A stretch of 64,000 nt of DNA from CAVQNQ01 sp963714205. GTDB taxonomy: Bacteria > Acidobacteriota > Terriglobia > Bryobacterales > Bryobacteraceae. The position numbers and the translations under genes are program-made. Where the stretch lies: positions 698,999-762,998 of the forward strand of contig CAVQNQ010000003.1 in NCBI GenBank assembly GCA_963714205.1, read 5' to 3'. The first letter of the stretch is position 1; each line of letters starts with the position of its first letter. Below are positions 1-10,435 of the stretch, in pieces. The notes below the pieces were generated by a model. The model ran no database searches. It was not told the origin of the DNA and worked only from the letters and a program-made list of their open reading frames with translations.

Positions 1-723
1 GCGTCGTTCTCAGTCAAAGAACGGCAGAAGATCCTTGAGGCAACAGTCAAATACAAGGGGAGCCTCGAAATTGTCGCGCATGTCGGCACTACGAACCTCC
101 CGGAAACCATGGAACTGATGCTGCACGCCGGCAAGGTGGGGGCGGATTCCGTGTTGATCGTGCCGCCCTTCTATTTCAAGAACCTCCCGCTAGAAGGGCT
201 GGCTAAATATTATTCTGCGTTGCTGGACGCGGCTCGGATTCCCGTGTTGCTCTATCACATTCCTGGCATCAGCGGAATACCTATCAGCGAGGATCTGGTG
301 AGTGCCTTGTCGCAGTACGATATGCTTTACGGCATTAAGGACTCTTCCGGAAGCCAGGACAGTCTCCTGGCTTTCATCAAGAAGTTTCCGAAGTTGAGGG
401 TTTTCACCGGTATACCCAACTTGATCGAACTGGTAATCCGGAGCGGCGGTGGAGGAGCGATCTCGGGGGCCGGAAACGTGTTACCCGGAGAGACGGCGGC
501 GGTGTTTCGGGAGGCTCGATCCGGCAAAGACTTCACTGACTCTTTGGCGAAGCTGAATCAAGCCACCAGCCTTCTGAGAGGCGGGGACGTCGGCTCGACA
601 AAGTTCATCCTAGGTGAACTGGGATTGCGGGAGAGTTATTGTCGGCCTCCTTTCGCCACCGAGTTGACCGCGGAGAGGAAAGCCGCCCTGCGGGAACAAG
701 TCCGGAAGTACCGGGCAAGTTGA
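1..723 (+). CDS. DapA-family aldolase/synthase (5' truncated)
   Basis: The reading frame is open from base 1, so the N-terminus lies outside the window; about 240 C-terminal residues remain of a family of roughly 300. The fold is the (beta/alpha)8 barrel of dihydrodipicolinate synthase and N-acetylneuraminate lyase, class I aldolases that bind pyruvate as a Schiff base. Visible signs are the VLLYHIPG strand carrying the conserved Tyr and GIKDSSG carrying the Schiff-base Lys. The substrate cannot be told: lysine biosynthesis is possible, but acidobacteria carry many DapA-like paralogues for sugar-acid breakdown. It is followed by 228 bases without a gene, then a convergent gene. The family is sure, the reaction is not. 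Confidence 0.85.
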   Translation, partial: ASFSVKERQKILEATVKYKGSLEIVAHVGTTNLPETMELMLHAGKVGADSVLIVPPFYFKNLPLEGLAKYYSALLDAARIPVLLYHIPGISGIPISEDLVSALSQYDMLYGIKDSSGSQDSLLAFIKKFPKLRVFTGIPNLIELVIRSGGGGAISGAGNVLPGETAAVFREARSGKDFTDSLAKLNQATSLLRGGDVGSTKFILGELGLRESYCRPPFATELTAERKAALREQVRKYRAS

Positions 724-951
724 GCGCTGACTGACACCTGGCCCCCTGTTGAAGAAATTAACGGGCTGTCCTGTTGCCTGGCGCAGTTCGTTCGGTTCGG
801 GCGCGGTTTTGAACACCGGCCCACAGATCCTTTCAGCTAGGCAACACTCTCGCGCATAGGTGCTCTGTCGTAAGGGCGTAAGGGCCGCAGCCCTGGCAGC
901 AGATCTGTCGCCGGCACCCTGGCAGCGGAACAATCCCGATTTACGAAATCG

Positions 952-2117
952 CTATAGGGTCTGCGGCAGATCCTTCATCGGGCCTTGCCAATCCAGCATC
1001 CGATCAAAGTCGGCGTGCAGCCGATACTTCCGTTGCACCTCGGCGATCTTGGTGCCCACCACGTCGATCTTGGCCAGGTCGTACTGGCCAAGCCCGCCCT
1101 GGTAAGCGTAGTTGAGATAGCCGAGCCAACCAGCATCGATTCCCATGCATTCCACGCCCACCCGGTCAGCCGCTAGGAAATCCGTCGAGGCCAAGGCGAT
1201 GCGATGCGGCACGGGGGTGCCCGAAGCGGGGCCGTTCCCCTCCATGCCTTCGAACCCGTCGATGAGACCCACTCCCCAGTTGGGAAGCATTCGTTGGAAG
1301 GCAAGATACATGTTGAGGTTGCTCGCCCGGATGCCTACGTGAAACTTGCGCGTCTCGCTCTCCGCGTAAACCCGATTCGATCCCGGAGGCGGACGCAGCG
1401 GCGATCCCATGACCACGTTCTTGATCGAAAGGGTGGCCACCACCACGTTGTGCGTTTTCATCACCGACGAAGAAATAACGAAAGCAGCGGGGTCCAAAAA
1501 GCGAGCTACCAGCCGGATGGGGATCGGATGCATGTCGTAGTCGATCCCATACATGAGCCCATACTGGCCCTCCTCGTTAGGAAACTCCAACTTGATATCG
1601 AGGGGCTTATGCTCGGCGAAGATCCCGTTCCAGCCGTACTCACTGACGGCCTGCATGGCGGGAACGCTGCCCTGTTCGGCAACCACCACGGGACCTTTGA
1701 AGCGGGCAGCCAGGTAGTCGAGGATTCCATGCATAGCATCGCCTTTGCTCCAACCCAGGTCCCCGTCCCGTCTTGGGTCGGGACCATTCGGCTTGATGAG
1801 AACGTACTTCTTGGCCCGGAGAGCGGGCCGAATCTGGTCGTCGATCGCGACCAGCGCCTCGTAGACGTTCTTGCGCCGGTCGTCACCCTTGATCAGGGCT
1901 ACTTTGGCGCGGCGATCGGAATAGTTGTACTGCTTGGCGATATCGTGAGTTCCGGCTCGGGGGTCTATCTTCCCGTAAGTGGGTCCTGAGCCCCCCGCCC
2001 AGGTGCGGGCGATCCAGAAGACTGCGCAGGTGGCGTCTGCTGCGCTTTCAGAACTAGCCCCTGGGCGGCGGCGAGCGCCCCCGCGCGGGCAAAGAACAGC
2101 CTGCGTGATACTGACAT
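952..2117 (-). CDS. DUF362 domain protein with Tat-like leader, frameshifted
   Basis: The body (952 to about 1985) is a DUF362 protein, a family often linked to iron-sulfur or redox roles but without a settled reaction. The true N-terminus is in another frame: an ATG at 2117, 9 bases after a strong AGGAGGT ribosome site, encodes MSVSRRLFFARAGALAAA, a twin-arginine-like signal. That frame meets a stop just after the leader. Adding one G to the run of six at 1991-1996 (plus-strand C's) joins the leader to the DUF362 body smoothly (GRGGSGPTYGKIDP). The longer uninterrupted frame to 2244 has no sensible N-terminus. I read this as one exported protein of about 388 residues with a homopolymer indel, either a sequence error or a recent mutation. 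Confidence 0.75.
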
Positions 2118-2253
2118 AAGCCACTGACCTCCTCTCGGTCCAAGGCAACCGACCGGTCTCGGTATACTGAAAAGCGGACCGTTTTGTCAAGTCCATATCG
2201 CAACGCACGGAGCAGATCGACCCGCGACGCTCCGTGCGGTTCACCTAGCTGGC

Positions 2254-2320
2254 CTACTTGCGCGGTTTATACGTGTTTGTGAAGTCCTTGCGGGTGTCGG
2301 TGACGGTAAACGTGCCGTGA
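2254..2320 (-). pseudogene. 3' remnant of a paralogue of the neighbouring MBL gene
   Basis: Just past the end of the metallo-beta-lactamase gene lies a short frame ending TFTVTDTRKDFTNTYKPRK-stop. It resembles the neighbour's own C-terminus, DFTVTNERNGFSKLYRSR-stop, in length and spacing. The simplest reading is the last 20 codons of a duplicated copy whose remainder has been deleted. The match is short and could be chance. Confidence 0.35.
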
Positions 2321-2336
2321 CGCCGAACGTCCGTAG

Positions 2337-3386
2337 TTAGCGGGATCGATACAGTTTGCTGAATCCGTTGCGTTCGTTGGTGACCGTGAAGTCCCCGTTG
2401 GCTGCGACCGACGCTTTGATCCCGTTCCCCTTGCATTCTCCGGTGTCCTCGAGGTTGGCGATCATCTGCTCGCTGGTGTTGTGGTCCTTATCCACCGCCA
2501 GCGACAGATGTGCCTGCCAGATGCCCTCGATGCCCGGGATCTTGGCGAGGGTCTCATAAGCACTGTCCGGCGACAAGCCCTTGCGCGGGCCGTTATTTAC
2601 CACGGCAACCTGCGGCTTGATGGCCCAGACGTGCGCTGGCGCTCCCGACAAGCCGCCGAAGAAGCCGTGGTGCGTCACTTGGTAGAGGTTTACCGTCCCG
2701 AGCCGGTTGACCGGGCACGCCAGCTCCATTTCCTTGTCCCAGGTGAGATCACCCAGGTCCAGGAACTTGAATTTCCCATACGTGAGAAGGATGCCGACGC
2801 TGCGCTGATTCTCTGTTTGATCCGGGGGTTTCTGCTGGGCGCCTTGGCAGGCCGGGTTAGGGCCTCCGCCGGTGATGGGTTTGGCCAGCACCTCCCCGTT
2901 CGAGGATACTACCAGGACATCCACGCCCTTCAGCGGAAACTTGTCCCCCGGCTTCACGATAGTCCGTCTTCCCTCGGCTATCTTGAGGTAGGCTTCCCAG
3001 GGCTGCGCGCCCCGGGCATTTTGCGTCTCGACGGATTGGCCGTGGTCGAGAAATTTTTCGATGGGGATCATCTTGGCCAGCGCTGGGGCGCCGCCCACAT
3101 GATCGCCATGGTAGTGCGTGGTCAGCAGGTAGTCGATCTTCTTCAGCCCCGCCTGCTGAGTTGCCGCATAGATGCGTTTGGCGTCGCGATCGTCTGCCAC
3201 CGGGTTGCCGGTATCGATCAGCAACGACTCCCCGGCCGGCGTCACGACGAGAGTGGCGGCGCCGCCTTCAACGTCGACAAAATAGATATCCATGTTATGC
3301 GACTGGGCCCGCAGCACTCCCACCGGCGCCAGCAACGGCGACAGAATCAAGATGGAGAGTACGATTACACCTCGATATCGAATCAT
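2337..3386 (-). CDS. Secreted metallo-beta-lactamase-fold hydrolase
   Basis: About 349 residues. An N-terminal signal peptide (hydrophobic VIVLSILILSPLLAPVGV, cleavage near LRAQS) is followed by a metallo-beta-lactamase domain with the metal motif THYHGDH near residue 95 and the upstream Asp in LLIDTGNP. The domain resembles the exported ComEC/Rec2-type MBL domains more than the lactamases. No gene partner indicates the substrate. The ATG at 3386 is preferred over a TTG at 3398 because it follows a GAGGT ribosome site and starts the signal peptide cleanly. It lies downstream of, and in the same direction as, the giant TonB-dependent receptor gene, so joint transcription is possible across the 189-base gap. 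Confidence 0.8.
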   Translation of the reverse strand: MIRYRGVIVLSILILSPLLAPVGVLRAQSHNMDIYFVDVEGGAATLVVTPAGESLLIDTGNPVADDRDAKRIYAATQQAGLKKIDYLLTTHYHGDHVGGAPALAKMIPIEKFLDHGQSVETQNARGAQPWEAYLKIAEGRRTIVKPGDKFPLKGVDVLVVSSNGEVLAKPITGGGPNPACQGAQQKPPDQTENQRSVGILLTYGKFKFLDLGDLTWDKEMELACPVNRLGTVNLYQVTHHGFFGGLSGAPAHVWAIKPQVAVVNNGPRKGLSPDSAYETLAKIPGIEGIWQAHLSLAVDKDHNTSEQMIANLEDTGECKGNGIKASVAANGDFTVTNERNGFSKLYRSR

Positions 3387-3574
3387 AGGACCTCGCAAAC
3401 GCTCAGGTATATACCCAACTTATCCGGGATTTCCATTTTGGACTCCGGTGTCCTATTCAGCATACACCCAGCCGGCGCGGGGGCTGCGCGGGATTGCGGG
3501 CAGCCTCGCAAAAATCGGATTGCCGCAACCTCGACAATGGGCGGCGGAACCGCCCCTGTGCCGAGTGCTGAATG

Positions 3575-6500
3575 CTACCAGGTCAGCCGTGCCACGATCT
3601 GGCCATTGCGCGTGGTCGGAATGGCGCCGCCGGTCTGAATGTTCGTGACACTGGTGTTGATCCAGCCGAAACCCGAAACCGTCTGGCCGGCGGAATTAAA
3701 CACCTGGGTCGCCGTGGAGTTGGTGGCCGTCGGAGAGGTCAGGAAATTGCGGTTGAAGATGTTGAAGAATTCCGCGCGGAACTGGAAGGTGAAGCGCTCC
3801 TTAATGCGGATCATTCTTCCCAGACTCATGTTTTCCGCCGGCTGCCGCTGCCAACGGTAGTTGTTGTAATACGGCGCGGCGGTGCCCCATTGCCCGGCCG
3901 CGGGCTGGCTCCATGCGGCGGGGTTAAGGATGAACGTCTTGTTGGGGTCAAAGCAATGGCAGTTCGGGTCCTGTGTAAAGAACGCCTGGCCAGTGAGATT
4001 GGCGAAAGTCTCATTCGAGGCCGCGCGAGGCAACAGCGCGCCCAGATTGTTGGTGGCGAAGGGGGACTCGATCAACGCCCCGCTTTGGTAACGGAGGCTC
4101 CCACCCAAAGTCCAATCCTTCGTGAGCGCAGCCACAACCTTATTCTGAATCGGCGCCTTGGGAATCTGGTAATTGAAAGCGATGACCGCCACGAACGGCA
4201 GCGAAGAGGCGGAGATGGCTTTTTGGACCGGAAGGTTGTAGACATCGTTGACGTTGGTGCCTTCCGCGGTGGTCAACTCCTTCTGCCAGGTAAAGGCGAA
4301 CTGGCCGTTAAGGCCGTACTTGAAACGCTGTGTGACCTTAGCCTGCAAGGCGTCATACCAAGCGTTGCCTTTGGGGTCCCAGTCGACGTTTATTTTCGTG
4401 AATTGCGGGTACGGACGGAGCGCCTGCGCCAGCGTCGAGGTCAATGGGAAGCCCGCATAAGGCAGGGCGAACCCGGCGGCCTGCGGCAGCCCGGAAGCGA
4501 ATGTCGATTTCAGCAGGCTTTGGTTGGCGGTATTGCTGAGATTCAAACCATCCGCGGCCAGCGCCTGGGTGGTCAACCCGTTAATGTCATCGAGGGCGGT
4601 GGCCTGCAGCCACACGGCGCGGTTACCTACGTAAGCCGCTTCAACCACCAGGTCAGGGGTGAGCGAGCGCTGAAGTCCGATGTTCCATTGGTCGAGGCGC
4701 GGGGGCCTTCCGCCTTGGGGATCGATCCAATACGGTGGGGAGTTGAGCTGTCCGGGGAAAGGCACGATCCCGGCGCTCAAGGTCGTCGGATACAGCTGTG
4801 CCTGAGTGTAAGGCAGCCCCGCTGCGAAAGTGGCGGCCGGCGTGCCGAAGCCCGGCGCGACAAACGAAATCGAGTTGTAGCCGATGGATCCGCCGCCGAT
4901 AATGCCGCCGAGGTACGCGAAGGGGGCCGTTTGGCCGTACGTGATGCCCCATCCGCCGCGAAAAACGGTCTTGGGCGTAATCTGGTAGGCGACGCCAAGC
5001 CGCGGGCCGAACGCCTTGTTATAGGTGTTGGTGAAACTGCAATCGCATCGGCCCGCGCCGTTGCCTTCGAAAATGGTGGCTCCCAGACGTCCGACCGTCG
5101 GATTCATCGTGGTGGGGGAGAACTCCGCCAGGCGCTGATGGATTTCGTCCGCCGCACCCTGGCGATCCCATCGCACCCCGTAGGTCAATGTCAGTTTGCG
5201 TGTGACCTTCCAAGTATCCTGCCCGAAAAGCGACCAGGAATGTTTCCGGAATTGGGGATCTTGCTCGGTCTGTACAGAGCCGCTGTCTGCCAACCCCAGC
5301 AGGAAACTCGCATACGCGTTTCCGAGGTTGGCTCCCCCAAGGCTTCCGGCCTGAATATACGGCTGAGCCGTTTCGTTGTTGCTGAAGTTCCAGATCCCCT
5401 CGCTGCCCACGACGTTGCGATTGCGGAATTCATCGATGCGCCAATCCGCCCCCACTTTGAAACTGTGGTTGCCGGTAACGTAAGAGGTGTTGAATACCGC
5501 TGTAGGTTTATCGAGGGCGTACTTATTTGCGTTCGCCGGGCCCATGTTCAGCGACATGCCATATCCGCCCGTGGTCAGAGCGGTCAGGCGCGGGAATCCC
5601 GTAAAGCTTCCGGTTCCCGTGAAATTGTTATAAACTCCGCCCTGCAGCCCCAGTTGCGCCGGAGCGTCGTAAGCCAGCACGCTGGTAAGTGCCACGTCCG
5701 GATTCCGGTACATGATGTAGCCGATTCCGGCATGGACGACCATCCGCGGGGTAACGGTGAAGTCGTAGTTCAGGCGGAAGGTCCGGTTGCGCTCGTACAG
5801 GATGCGCAGCGCCGTGATCGGCGAGGGCAGCCCGTCGGGCGTGACGTACTGGTCGGTCCGAAACTCCGAGTAGTAGAACGCGATTCGCTGCTTGCTGCCA
5901 ATGTTCTGGTCGAACTTGACGCTGGGGACGCTCTGCAAATCCGACGTTGGGTAAGTTTGCTGCCAGTTGTTCACCAAAGCCGAATTGGAGGGCGCGGGGA
6001 TGTACGCTTGTATTTTCGACGCCACCGGGCTGATCCGGCTCGCTGGAATGACGTTGCCGGGGAACGGCATGTTAACCACCTGGCCGTTAACCGACTGCCC
6101 GGACGTGGGATCGAAGACCATGTTCTCAGCAACCGATCCTCCCAGCGGATTCGTGCCGACCACCTTGCCGGTCAGAAGCGCGCTGAAATCTCCATTCCGC
6201 ATCGCCGCTGTAGGCACGGTCTGGTAAACGCCCGATATGTGCTGAACGGCGTAGTAACCCTCCCAGGCGAAGAAGAAGAAGGTCTTGTTGCGCCCATCGT
6301 AAACATGCGGGATATACGCCGGAGCACCCCAGCTGAAACCGAAATCGTTGCGGCGCACGGCGGGCCGGATCAAATGGCCATTGCCGTCATTGGTAAATGG
6401 AACACCCGCATTAAAATCGTCGTTAGCGAGGTAATTAAACGCGCTGCCATGGAACGAGTTGGTACCGGATTTGGAGTTGAAATTGAACAGACCGCCGACC

Positions 6501-7189
6501 ACCTGCCCGAATTCCGGCGCGTAGTTGCTGGTCTGCAAAGCTACCGCCTCGATGGATTCCACCGACGGCTGCAATTCATCGATGCCGCCCGCGCTGTTGG
6601 TATTGGTAGCTTCCTGGCCATCGACCATCATGGCTTCCGTACTGTTCGGCATGCCGTTCACGCGGACCGTATTTTGTCCCGTGTTGTTGGCGCCCGGTTC
6701 GTTGGTGATGAAGACGAAAGGACTGCGCACATATCCGCCGGCAATGACGGAGAAATTGATGGGCAGAGCGCTGACCTGGTCGCCCGACATGTCGTGAGTG
6801 ACCTCGGCGTCCTCGGTCTTTAGCAAAGGAGCTTCCGACGTGATCGTGATGGATTCGGTAGCCGATCCAACTTGCAGACTGATGTCTACGCGCTCGGTCG
6901 CCGCCACCGCCACCGTGATTCCGGATTGCACGAACCGCTTAAAGCCATCCTTGGCGACTGTTACCGAATAGGACCCGGCGGGAAGTTCGGGTACCGTGTA
7001 GTTTCCGGTGTCGGATGTGGCGACGCGGGTCGCTATTCCGGTGTCCGTGTTTGTGATGGCGACTGTAGCAGCCGGCACCATCGCGCCGGTCTGATCCGTG
7101 ACGGTTCCCGTAATCGTGCCACGGTCGCTTTGAGCTTGGACGGTCGCGAGAAACAAGAGACCGCTCGTTACGATTGCCAAAATTCGCAT
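3575..7189 (-). CDS. TonB-dependent, Oar-like outer-membrane receptor
   Basis: 1,204 residues. In order: a signal peptide (1 to about 19, ending TVQAQ), a carboxypeptidase-regulatory-like beta-sandwich (about 22-105, GTITGTVTDQTGAMVPAAT), a plug domain (about 110-240), and a long C-terminal beta-barrel ending GQIVARLTW with a terminal aromatic residue, as usual for barrel proteins. Families of this size and order are strongly expanded in acidobacteria and are thought to import polymers or peptides with TonB energy; the ligand here is unknown. The ATG at 7189 begins the signal peptide. This gene is one of the main reasons for assigning the left part of the window to an acidobacterium. Very long frames on its other strand are shadows produced by the GC-rich codon use. 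Confidence 0.92.
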   Translation of the reverse strand: MRILAIVTSGLLFLATVQAQSDRGTITGTVTDQTGAMVPAATVAITNTDTGIATRVATSDTGNYTVPELPAGSYSVTVAKDGFKRFVQSGITVAVAATERVDISLQVGSATESITITSEAPLLKTEDAEVTHDMSGDQVSALPINFSVIAGGYVRSPFVFITNEPGANNTGQNTVRVNGMPNSTEAMMVDGQEATNTNSAGGIDELQPSVESIEAVALQTSNYAPEFGQVVGGLFNFNSKSGTNSFHGSAFNYLANDDFNAGVPFTNDGNGHLIRPAVRRNDFGFSWGAPAYIPHVYDGRNKTFFFFAWEGYYAVQHISGVYQTVPTAAMRNGDFSALLTGKVVGTNPLGGSVAENMVFDPTSGQSVNGQVVNMPFPGNVIPASRISPVASKIQAYIPAPSNSALVNNWQQTYPTSDLQSVPSVKFDQNIGSKQRIAFYYSEFRTDQYVTPDGLPSPITALRILYERNRTFRLNYDFTVTPRMVVHAGIGYIMYRNPDVALTSVLAYDAPAQLGLQGGVYNNFTGTGSFTGFPRLTALTTGGYGMSLNMGPANANKYALDKPTAVFNTSYVTGNHSFKVGADWRIDEFRNRNVVGSEGIWNFSNNETAQPYIQAGSLGGANLGNAYASFLLGLADSGSVQTEQDPQFRKHSWSLFGQDTWKVTRKLTLTYGVRWDRQGAADEIHQRLAEFSPTTMNPTVGRLGATIFEGNGAGRCDCSFTNTYNKAFGPRLGVAYQITPKTVFRGGWGITYGQTAPFAYLGGIIGGGSIGYNSISFVAPGFGTPAATFAAGLPYTQAQLYPTTLSAGIVPFPGQLNSPPYWIDPQGGRPPRLDQWNIGLQRSLTPDLVVEAAYVGNRAVWLQATALDDINGLTTQALAADGLNLSNTANQSLLKSTFASGLPQAAGFALPYAGFPLTSTLAQALRPYPQFTKINVDWDPKGNAWYDALQAKVTQRFKYGLNGQFAFTWQKELTTAEGTNVNDVYNLPVQKAISASSLPFVAVIAFNYQIPKAPIQNKVVAALTKDWTLGGSLRYQSGALIESPFATNNLGALLPRAASNETFANLTGQAFFTQDPNCHCFDPNKTFILNPAAWSQPAAGQWGTAAPYYNNYRWQRQPAENMSLGRMIRIKERFTFQFRAEFFNIFNRNFLTSPTATNSTATQVFNSAGQTVSGFGWINTSVTNIQTGGAIPTTRNGQIVARLTW

Positions 7190-8281
7190 TTTCCTAACTC
7201 CTATTCACCCCAGAAGACGGAAGCGTTGGGCACCACTGCGCCCTGTTGGCCCTGGCAAACCGAGAAGCATACGCTAAGCACAAAGGTCAGGGGGATTATA
7301 TAACGGGCTTTTATCGCGGTCAAGACCTGTTTGTGTGACCCCCTTTGCAAACGCCTCCGCACTGCACGGTCATACTGGGTTGTTCGCTGCGGCCGAAGGC
7401 TTGACGTCAAGCTAGCGCTTGGATCCCCCGCACTGCCCGGCTATCTTCTGTTGTGGGCTACCGCCAAACGCTGAACCCGCGGCATCATTGCGCCACGGCC
7501 TTCGCACCGGAGGTGCCGCTGTGTGGTGAACGCCAGTCCGTAAATGCCACGCACCAAATCAGGTGTTGAAGACGGAGTTCGAGCGACTATGCCGAGAGGC
7601 CGGGATCTTGGATTCGTCCAAGCAGCGTGATCGTTCAGCAGGCTAGCGGCCCACAACGGCCGTCGCATTCTCTCGCAACAACGAACCATCGGCGCGTCGG
7701 CTCCCCCAGCCGCCGTTCGTGCCGCCCGAGCGGCGGCGGGGCCACCTGTCGGACGGTTGCCTTCGGGCGGCAACGGTGGCAGTCCGGTCGCCCACGGCGC
7801 GGCGTCCGCCGGCACGCGGAAAGCCGCCCGAGTTGCACTCCAGGCTTTCAGGCCGCCGTGGCGCCTATAGGAGGTGGCCGGGATTCCCCAACTTCATGGA
7901 GCGGCGTTTCACGGGACGAATCCGCAGGGAGTGACCAGATGAAGTGGTTCCCAAGGTTCGATCATTGTACGAGTCGCGCGTCAACCGACCGGGGCGCAAG
8001 GATCAGCGACGACAAGGCGGCTTCTCGTTCCTGATCTGCCCGCACTTCCTTGAACGCCGTTGGGGGGCGAGTGGCCGTACGTGCTTCAGCGGAACGGGGA
8101 CTACGCAGCCAAGTGGTTTCGCAGAGCCACCACGGTCAGGAGCATGCGAGGACCTATCCGGCTGGTGGCCCGGAAGCTGGAGATTACCTGCCTCGACGCG
8201 CAGGACCTGCACCGCCAGCTCATGGAACTCGCGGGGCCAGCGGCGGTACGCTAGTGTAGTTGACGGGAAACGGGAGGCAAT
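7190..8281. other. 1.1 kb without a convincing gene
   Basis: Only short overlapping frames without start signals or family resemblance occur between the receptor gene and the next secreted protein. Several are rich in Arg, Ala and Pro in all frames, as expected from GC-rich noncoding DNA. It must hold the promoter of the leftward receptor gene and that of the rightward gene at 8282. I see no RNA gene or insertion sequence in it. Confidence 0.5.
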
Positions 8282-10435
8282 TTGAATATTCGCAAACGCG
8301 CCACCACAGGGTTTTTCACCATTGGACTTCTCGTCACGCTCGCAGCCAGCTTGCATGCCGACGATATGGCCTATGCGCTGGGAACACAGGCGCTGGGGGT
8401 TCAGAATCCGCTCGGGGTCGTCGACCTCCATACGGGCGTGTTCACGTTGATCGGCAATATGGGATCCGGGGGATACGACGGCCTGGCTGCTTTGAACGGT
8501 GTTCTCTTCACCGAACAGAACGGACTCCTCTATTCGGTCAACACCAGCAACGCAAGCCTCACCCTCATCGGAGGAATCAACGGCCATCCTCTCGTCACGT
8601 TCGGCTCAACCACCACTGGACTCTACGGCGTGGGGAATACGGGTTCGTTTACGGTGGCGACTCTATTCTCGATCAATCCCGAGACAGGCGCAATGACGAC
8701 GATCGGGCCCCTCGGCGCCAGCGCCGTACCCAACGGCCAAGACGCCTATGCGGCGCTCTCCGTCGGATCCAGCACGCTGTACCTGGAGTACAACAGCACT
8801 CTCTTCACCATCAACACCACAACCGGCGCAGCCACGCAGGTGGGAACCACCTCCAGTAATGAGTATTTGAGCACCGTGCCGCTTTTCGAAAACGGAACGT
8901 ATTACGCCGGCTATGGCAACGGAATCGGCACCATCAACGTCACCACCGGCCAGATCACGCCCGGCTCCGCGATTTCCGGAGGACCGGGGTCCCTGGTCGG
9001 CCTCGCGCCCGATCCTCTGCCCGCGGGCACACCGCCGCCCATGCTGACGGCGAATGCCTATATGCTCACAACACAGGCGCAGGGAAACCAGAATCCGTTC
9101 GGCATCGTCGATCTCAACTCCGGCGCGTTTACCTTGATCGGCAATATGGGAAACGGCGGATTCGATGGCCTTGGTGTTGCCAACGGCACTCTGTACACCG
9201 AACAGAACGGACTGCTTTATTCGGTCAACACGGCCACGGCAAACCTAACTCTCATTGGAGGAGTCACCGGAAACCCAGCTCTCGTCACGTTCGGCTCAAC
9301 CACCACTGGACTCTACGGCGTGGGCAACACGGGTTCGTTTACGGTGGCGACTCTATTTTCGGTCAATCCCCAGACGGGCGCAGTCATGGCGATTGGGCCC
9401 CTCGGCGCCAGCGCCGTACCCAACGGCGAAGACGCCTATGTGACGCTTTCCGTCGGCTCCCCCACGCTGTACCTGGAGTACAACAGCACTCTCTTCACCA
9501 TCAACACCACAACCGGCGCAGCCACCCAGGTGGGAACCACCTCCACGAACACCTATCTGACCAACTCCCTGCTTCTCGAATACGGCACGTATTATGTCGC
9601 CACTGGGAACGGTATCGCCACCATTAACATTGCCACGGGCCAGATCGATCCCCACTCCTCGATTTTCGGACCAGGGGGATCCCCCGTCGCTCTCGCGCCC
9701 ATGCCGCTAACCACGCCCACCCCGGCGGTCACGCTGGTGGCCAATGCGGAGGGCGGTGCCGCTACCATTTCGCCGAACTTGTGGGTGGAGATCAACGGTT
9801 CCAATCTTGCTCCGTCGGGCGATACGCGCATCTGGCAGATCCCGGATTTTGTAAATAACCAGCTGCCCACCAGCCTGGATGGAGTCAGCGTCACGGTGAA
9901 CGGTGTGCCTGCCTACGTTTACTACATCAGCCCCACGCAGGTGAACATCCTCACGCCTCCCAATGCCATTTCCGGATCGGTGCCCGTACAGGTCACCGAA
10001 AATGGAGTGGTCAGCGCAAGTTTTATGGTGCAGGCGCAGTCGGAATCTCCCTCGTTCTTCGCCTTCGGCGGCGGACCTTATCTTGCGGCTACCCACGTCA
10101 ACGGAAGTTACCTCGGTCCAACCAGTCTGTATCCCGGTTTCACCACTCCCGCCCAGCCCGGCGAGACAATCGTGCTGTACGCCAACGGTTTCGGATCCAC
10201 GTCGACGCCGGTGGTGAGCGGGTCCGAAACGCAGTCGGGAACGTTATCGCCAATGCCGGTGATCACCATCGGCGGCGTGGCTGCGACGGTAACCTTCGCC
10301 GGTCTGGTTGCTCCGGGCGAGTTTCAGTTCAACGTGGTAGTGCCGCCCTCGCTCGCCAATGGCGACCAGCCCACGATGGCAATGTACAACGGCCTGGCGA
10401 CGCAGGCGGGAGCGCTAATAACGGTGCAGCAGTAG
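8282..10435 (+). CDS. Secreted duplicated protein with Solibacter-type C-terminal domain
   Basis: 717 residues starting at TTG behind a GGGAGGC ribosome site. Residues 1-27 form a signal peptide (FFTIGLLVTLAASLHADD). Two copies of a repeat of about 230 residues follow (about 28-245 and 258-475), each with short beta-rich motifs such as LYGVGNTGSF and LFTINTTTGAATQVGTTS, suggesting beta-propeller blades. Residues about 480-717 match the C-terminal domain that I know as the Solibacter uncharacterised C-terminal domain (TIGR03437 type), with NGVPAYVYYISPTQVN and ETIVLYANGFG. It is probably exported and may act at the cell surface; no reaction is suggested. The domain is a strong taxonomic marker for Bryobacterales. 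Confidence 0.85.
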   Translation: MNIRKRATTGFFTIGLLVTLAASLHADDMAYALGTQALGVQNPLGVVDLHTGVFTLIGNMGSGGYDGLAALNGVLFTEQNGLLYSVNTSNASLTLIGGINGHPLVTFGSTTTGLYGVGNTGSFTVATLFSINPETGAMTTIGPLGASAVPNGQDAYAALSVGSSTLYLEYNSTLFTINTTTGAATQVGTTSSNEYLSTVPLFENGTYYAGYGNGIGTINVTTGQITPGSAISGGPGSLVGLAPDPLPAGTPPPMLTANAYMLTTQAQGNQNPFGIVDLNSGAFTLIGNMGNGGFDGLGVANGTLYTEQNGLLYSVNTATANLTLIGGVTGNPALVTFGSTTTGLYGVGNTGSFTVATLFSVNPQTGAVMAIGPLGASAVPNGEDAYVTLSVGSPTLYLEYNSTLFTINTTTGAATQVGTTSTNTYLTNSLLLEYGTYYVATGNGIATINIATGQIDPHSSIFGPGGSPVALAPMPLTTPTPAVTLVANAEGGAATISPNLWVEINGSNLAPSGDTRIWQIPDFVNNQLPTSLDGVSVTVNGVPAYVYYISPTQVNILTPPNAISGSVPVQVTENGVVSASFMVQAQSESPSFFAFGGGPYLAATHVNGSYLGPTSLYPGFTTPAQPGETIVLYANGFGSTSTPVVSGSETQSGTLSPMPVITIGGVAATVTFAGLVAPGEFQFNVVVPPSLANGDQPTMAMYNGLATQAGALITVQQ
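8354..9713 (+). repeat. 690-base tandem duplication inside the secreted protein gene
   Basis: The two ~230-residue repeats are also alike in DNA. The segment around 8600-8670 recurs almost unchanged 690 bases later at 9290-9360, and the stretch near 8795-8850 recurs near 9485-9540, while the DNA between these patches has diverged. This points to a fairly recent duplication, or to gene conversion keeping patches alike. Confidence 0.8.

Noticed and set aside
952..2244. DUF362 protein starting at 2244
   Set aside because: The first ~85 residues of that frame are unnatural, while a different frame holds a Tat-like leader with a strong ribosome site at 2117.
3572..6823. A 1,083-residue open frame antisense to the Oar-like receptor
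   Set aside because: It lacks any domain, signal or start site, is Arg/Gly-rich, and mirrors the GC-rich codons of the real receptor gene.
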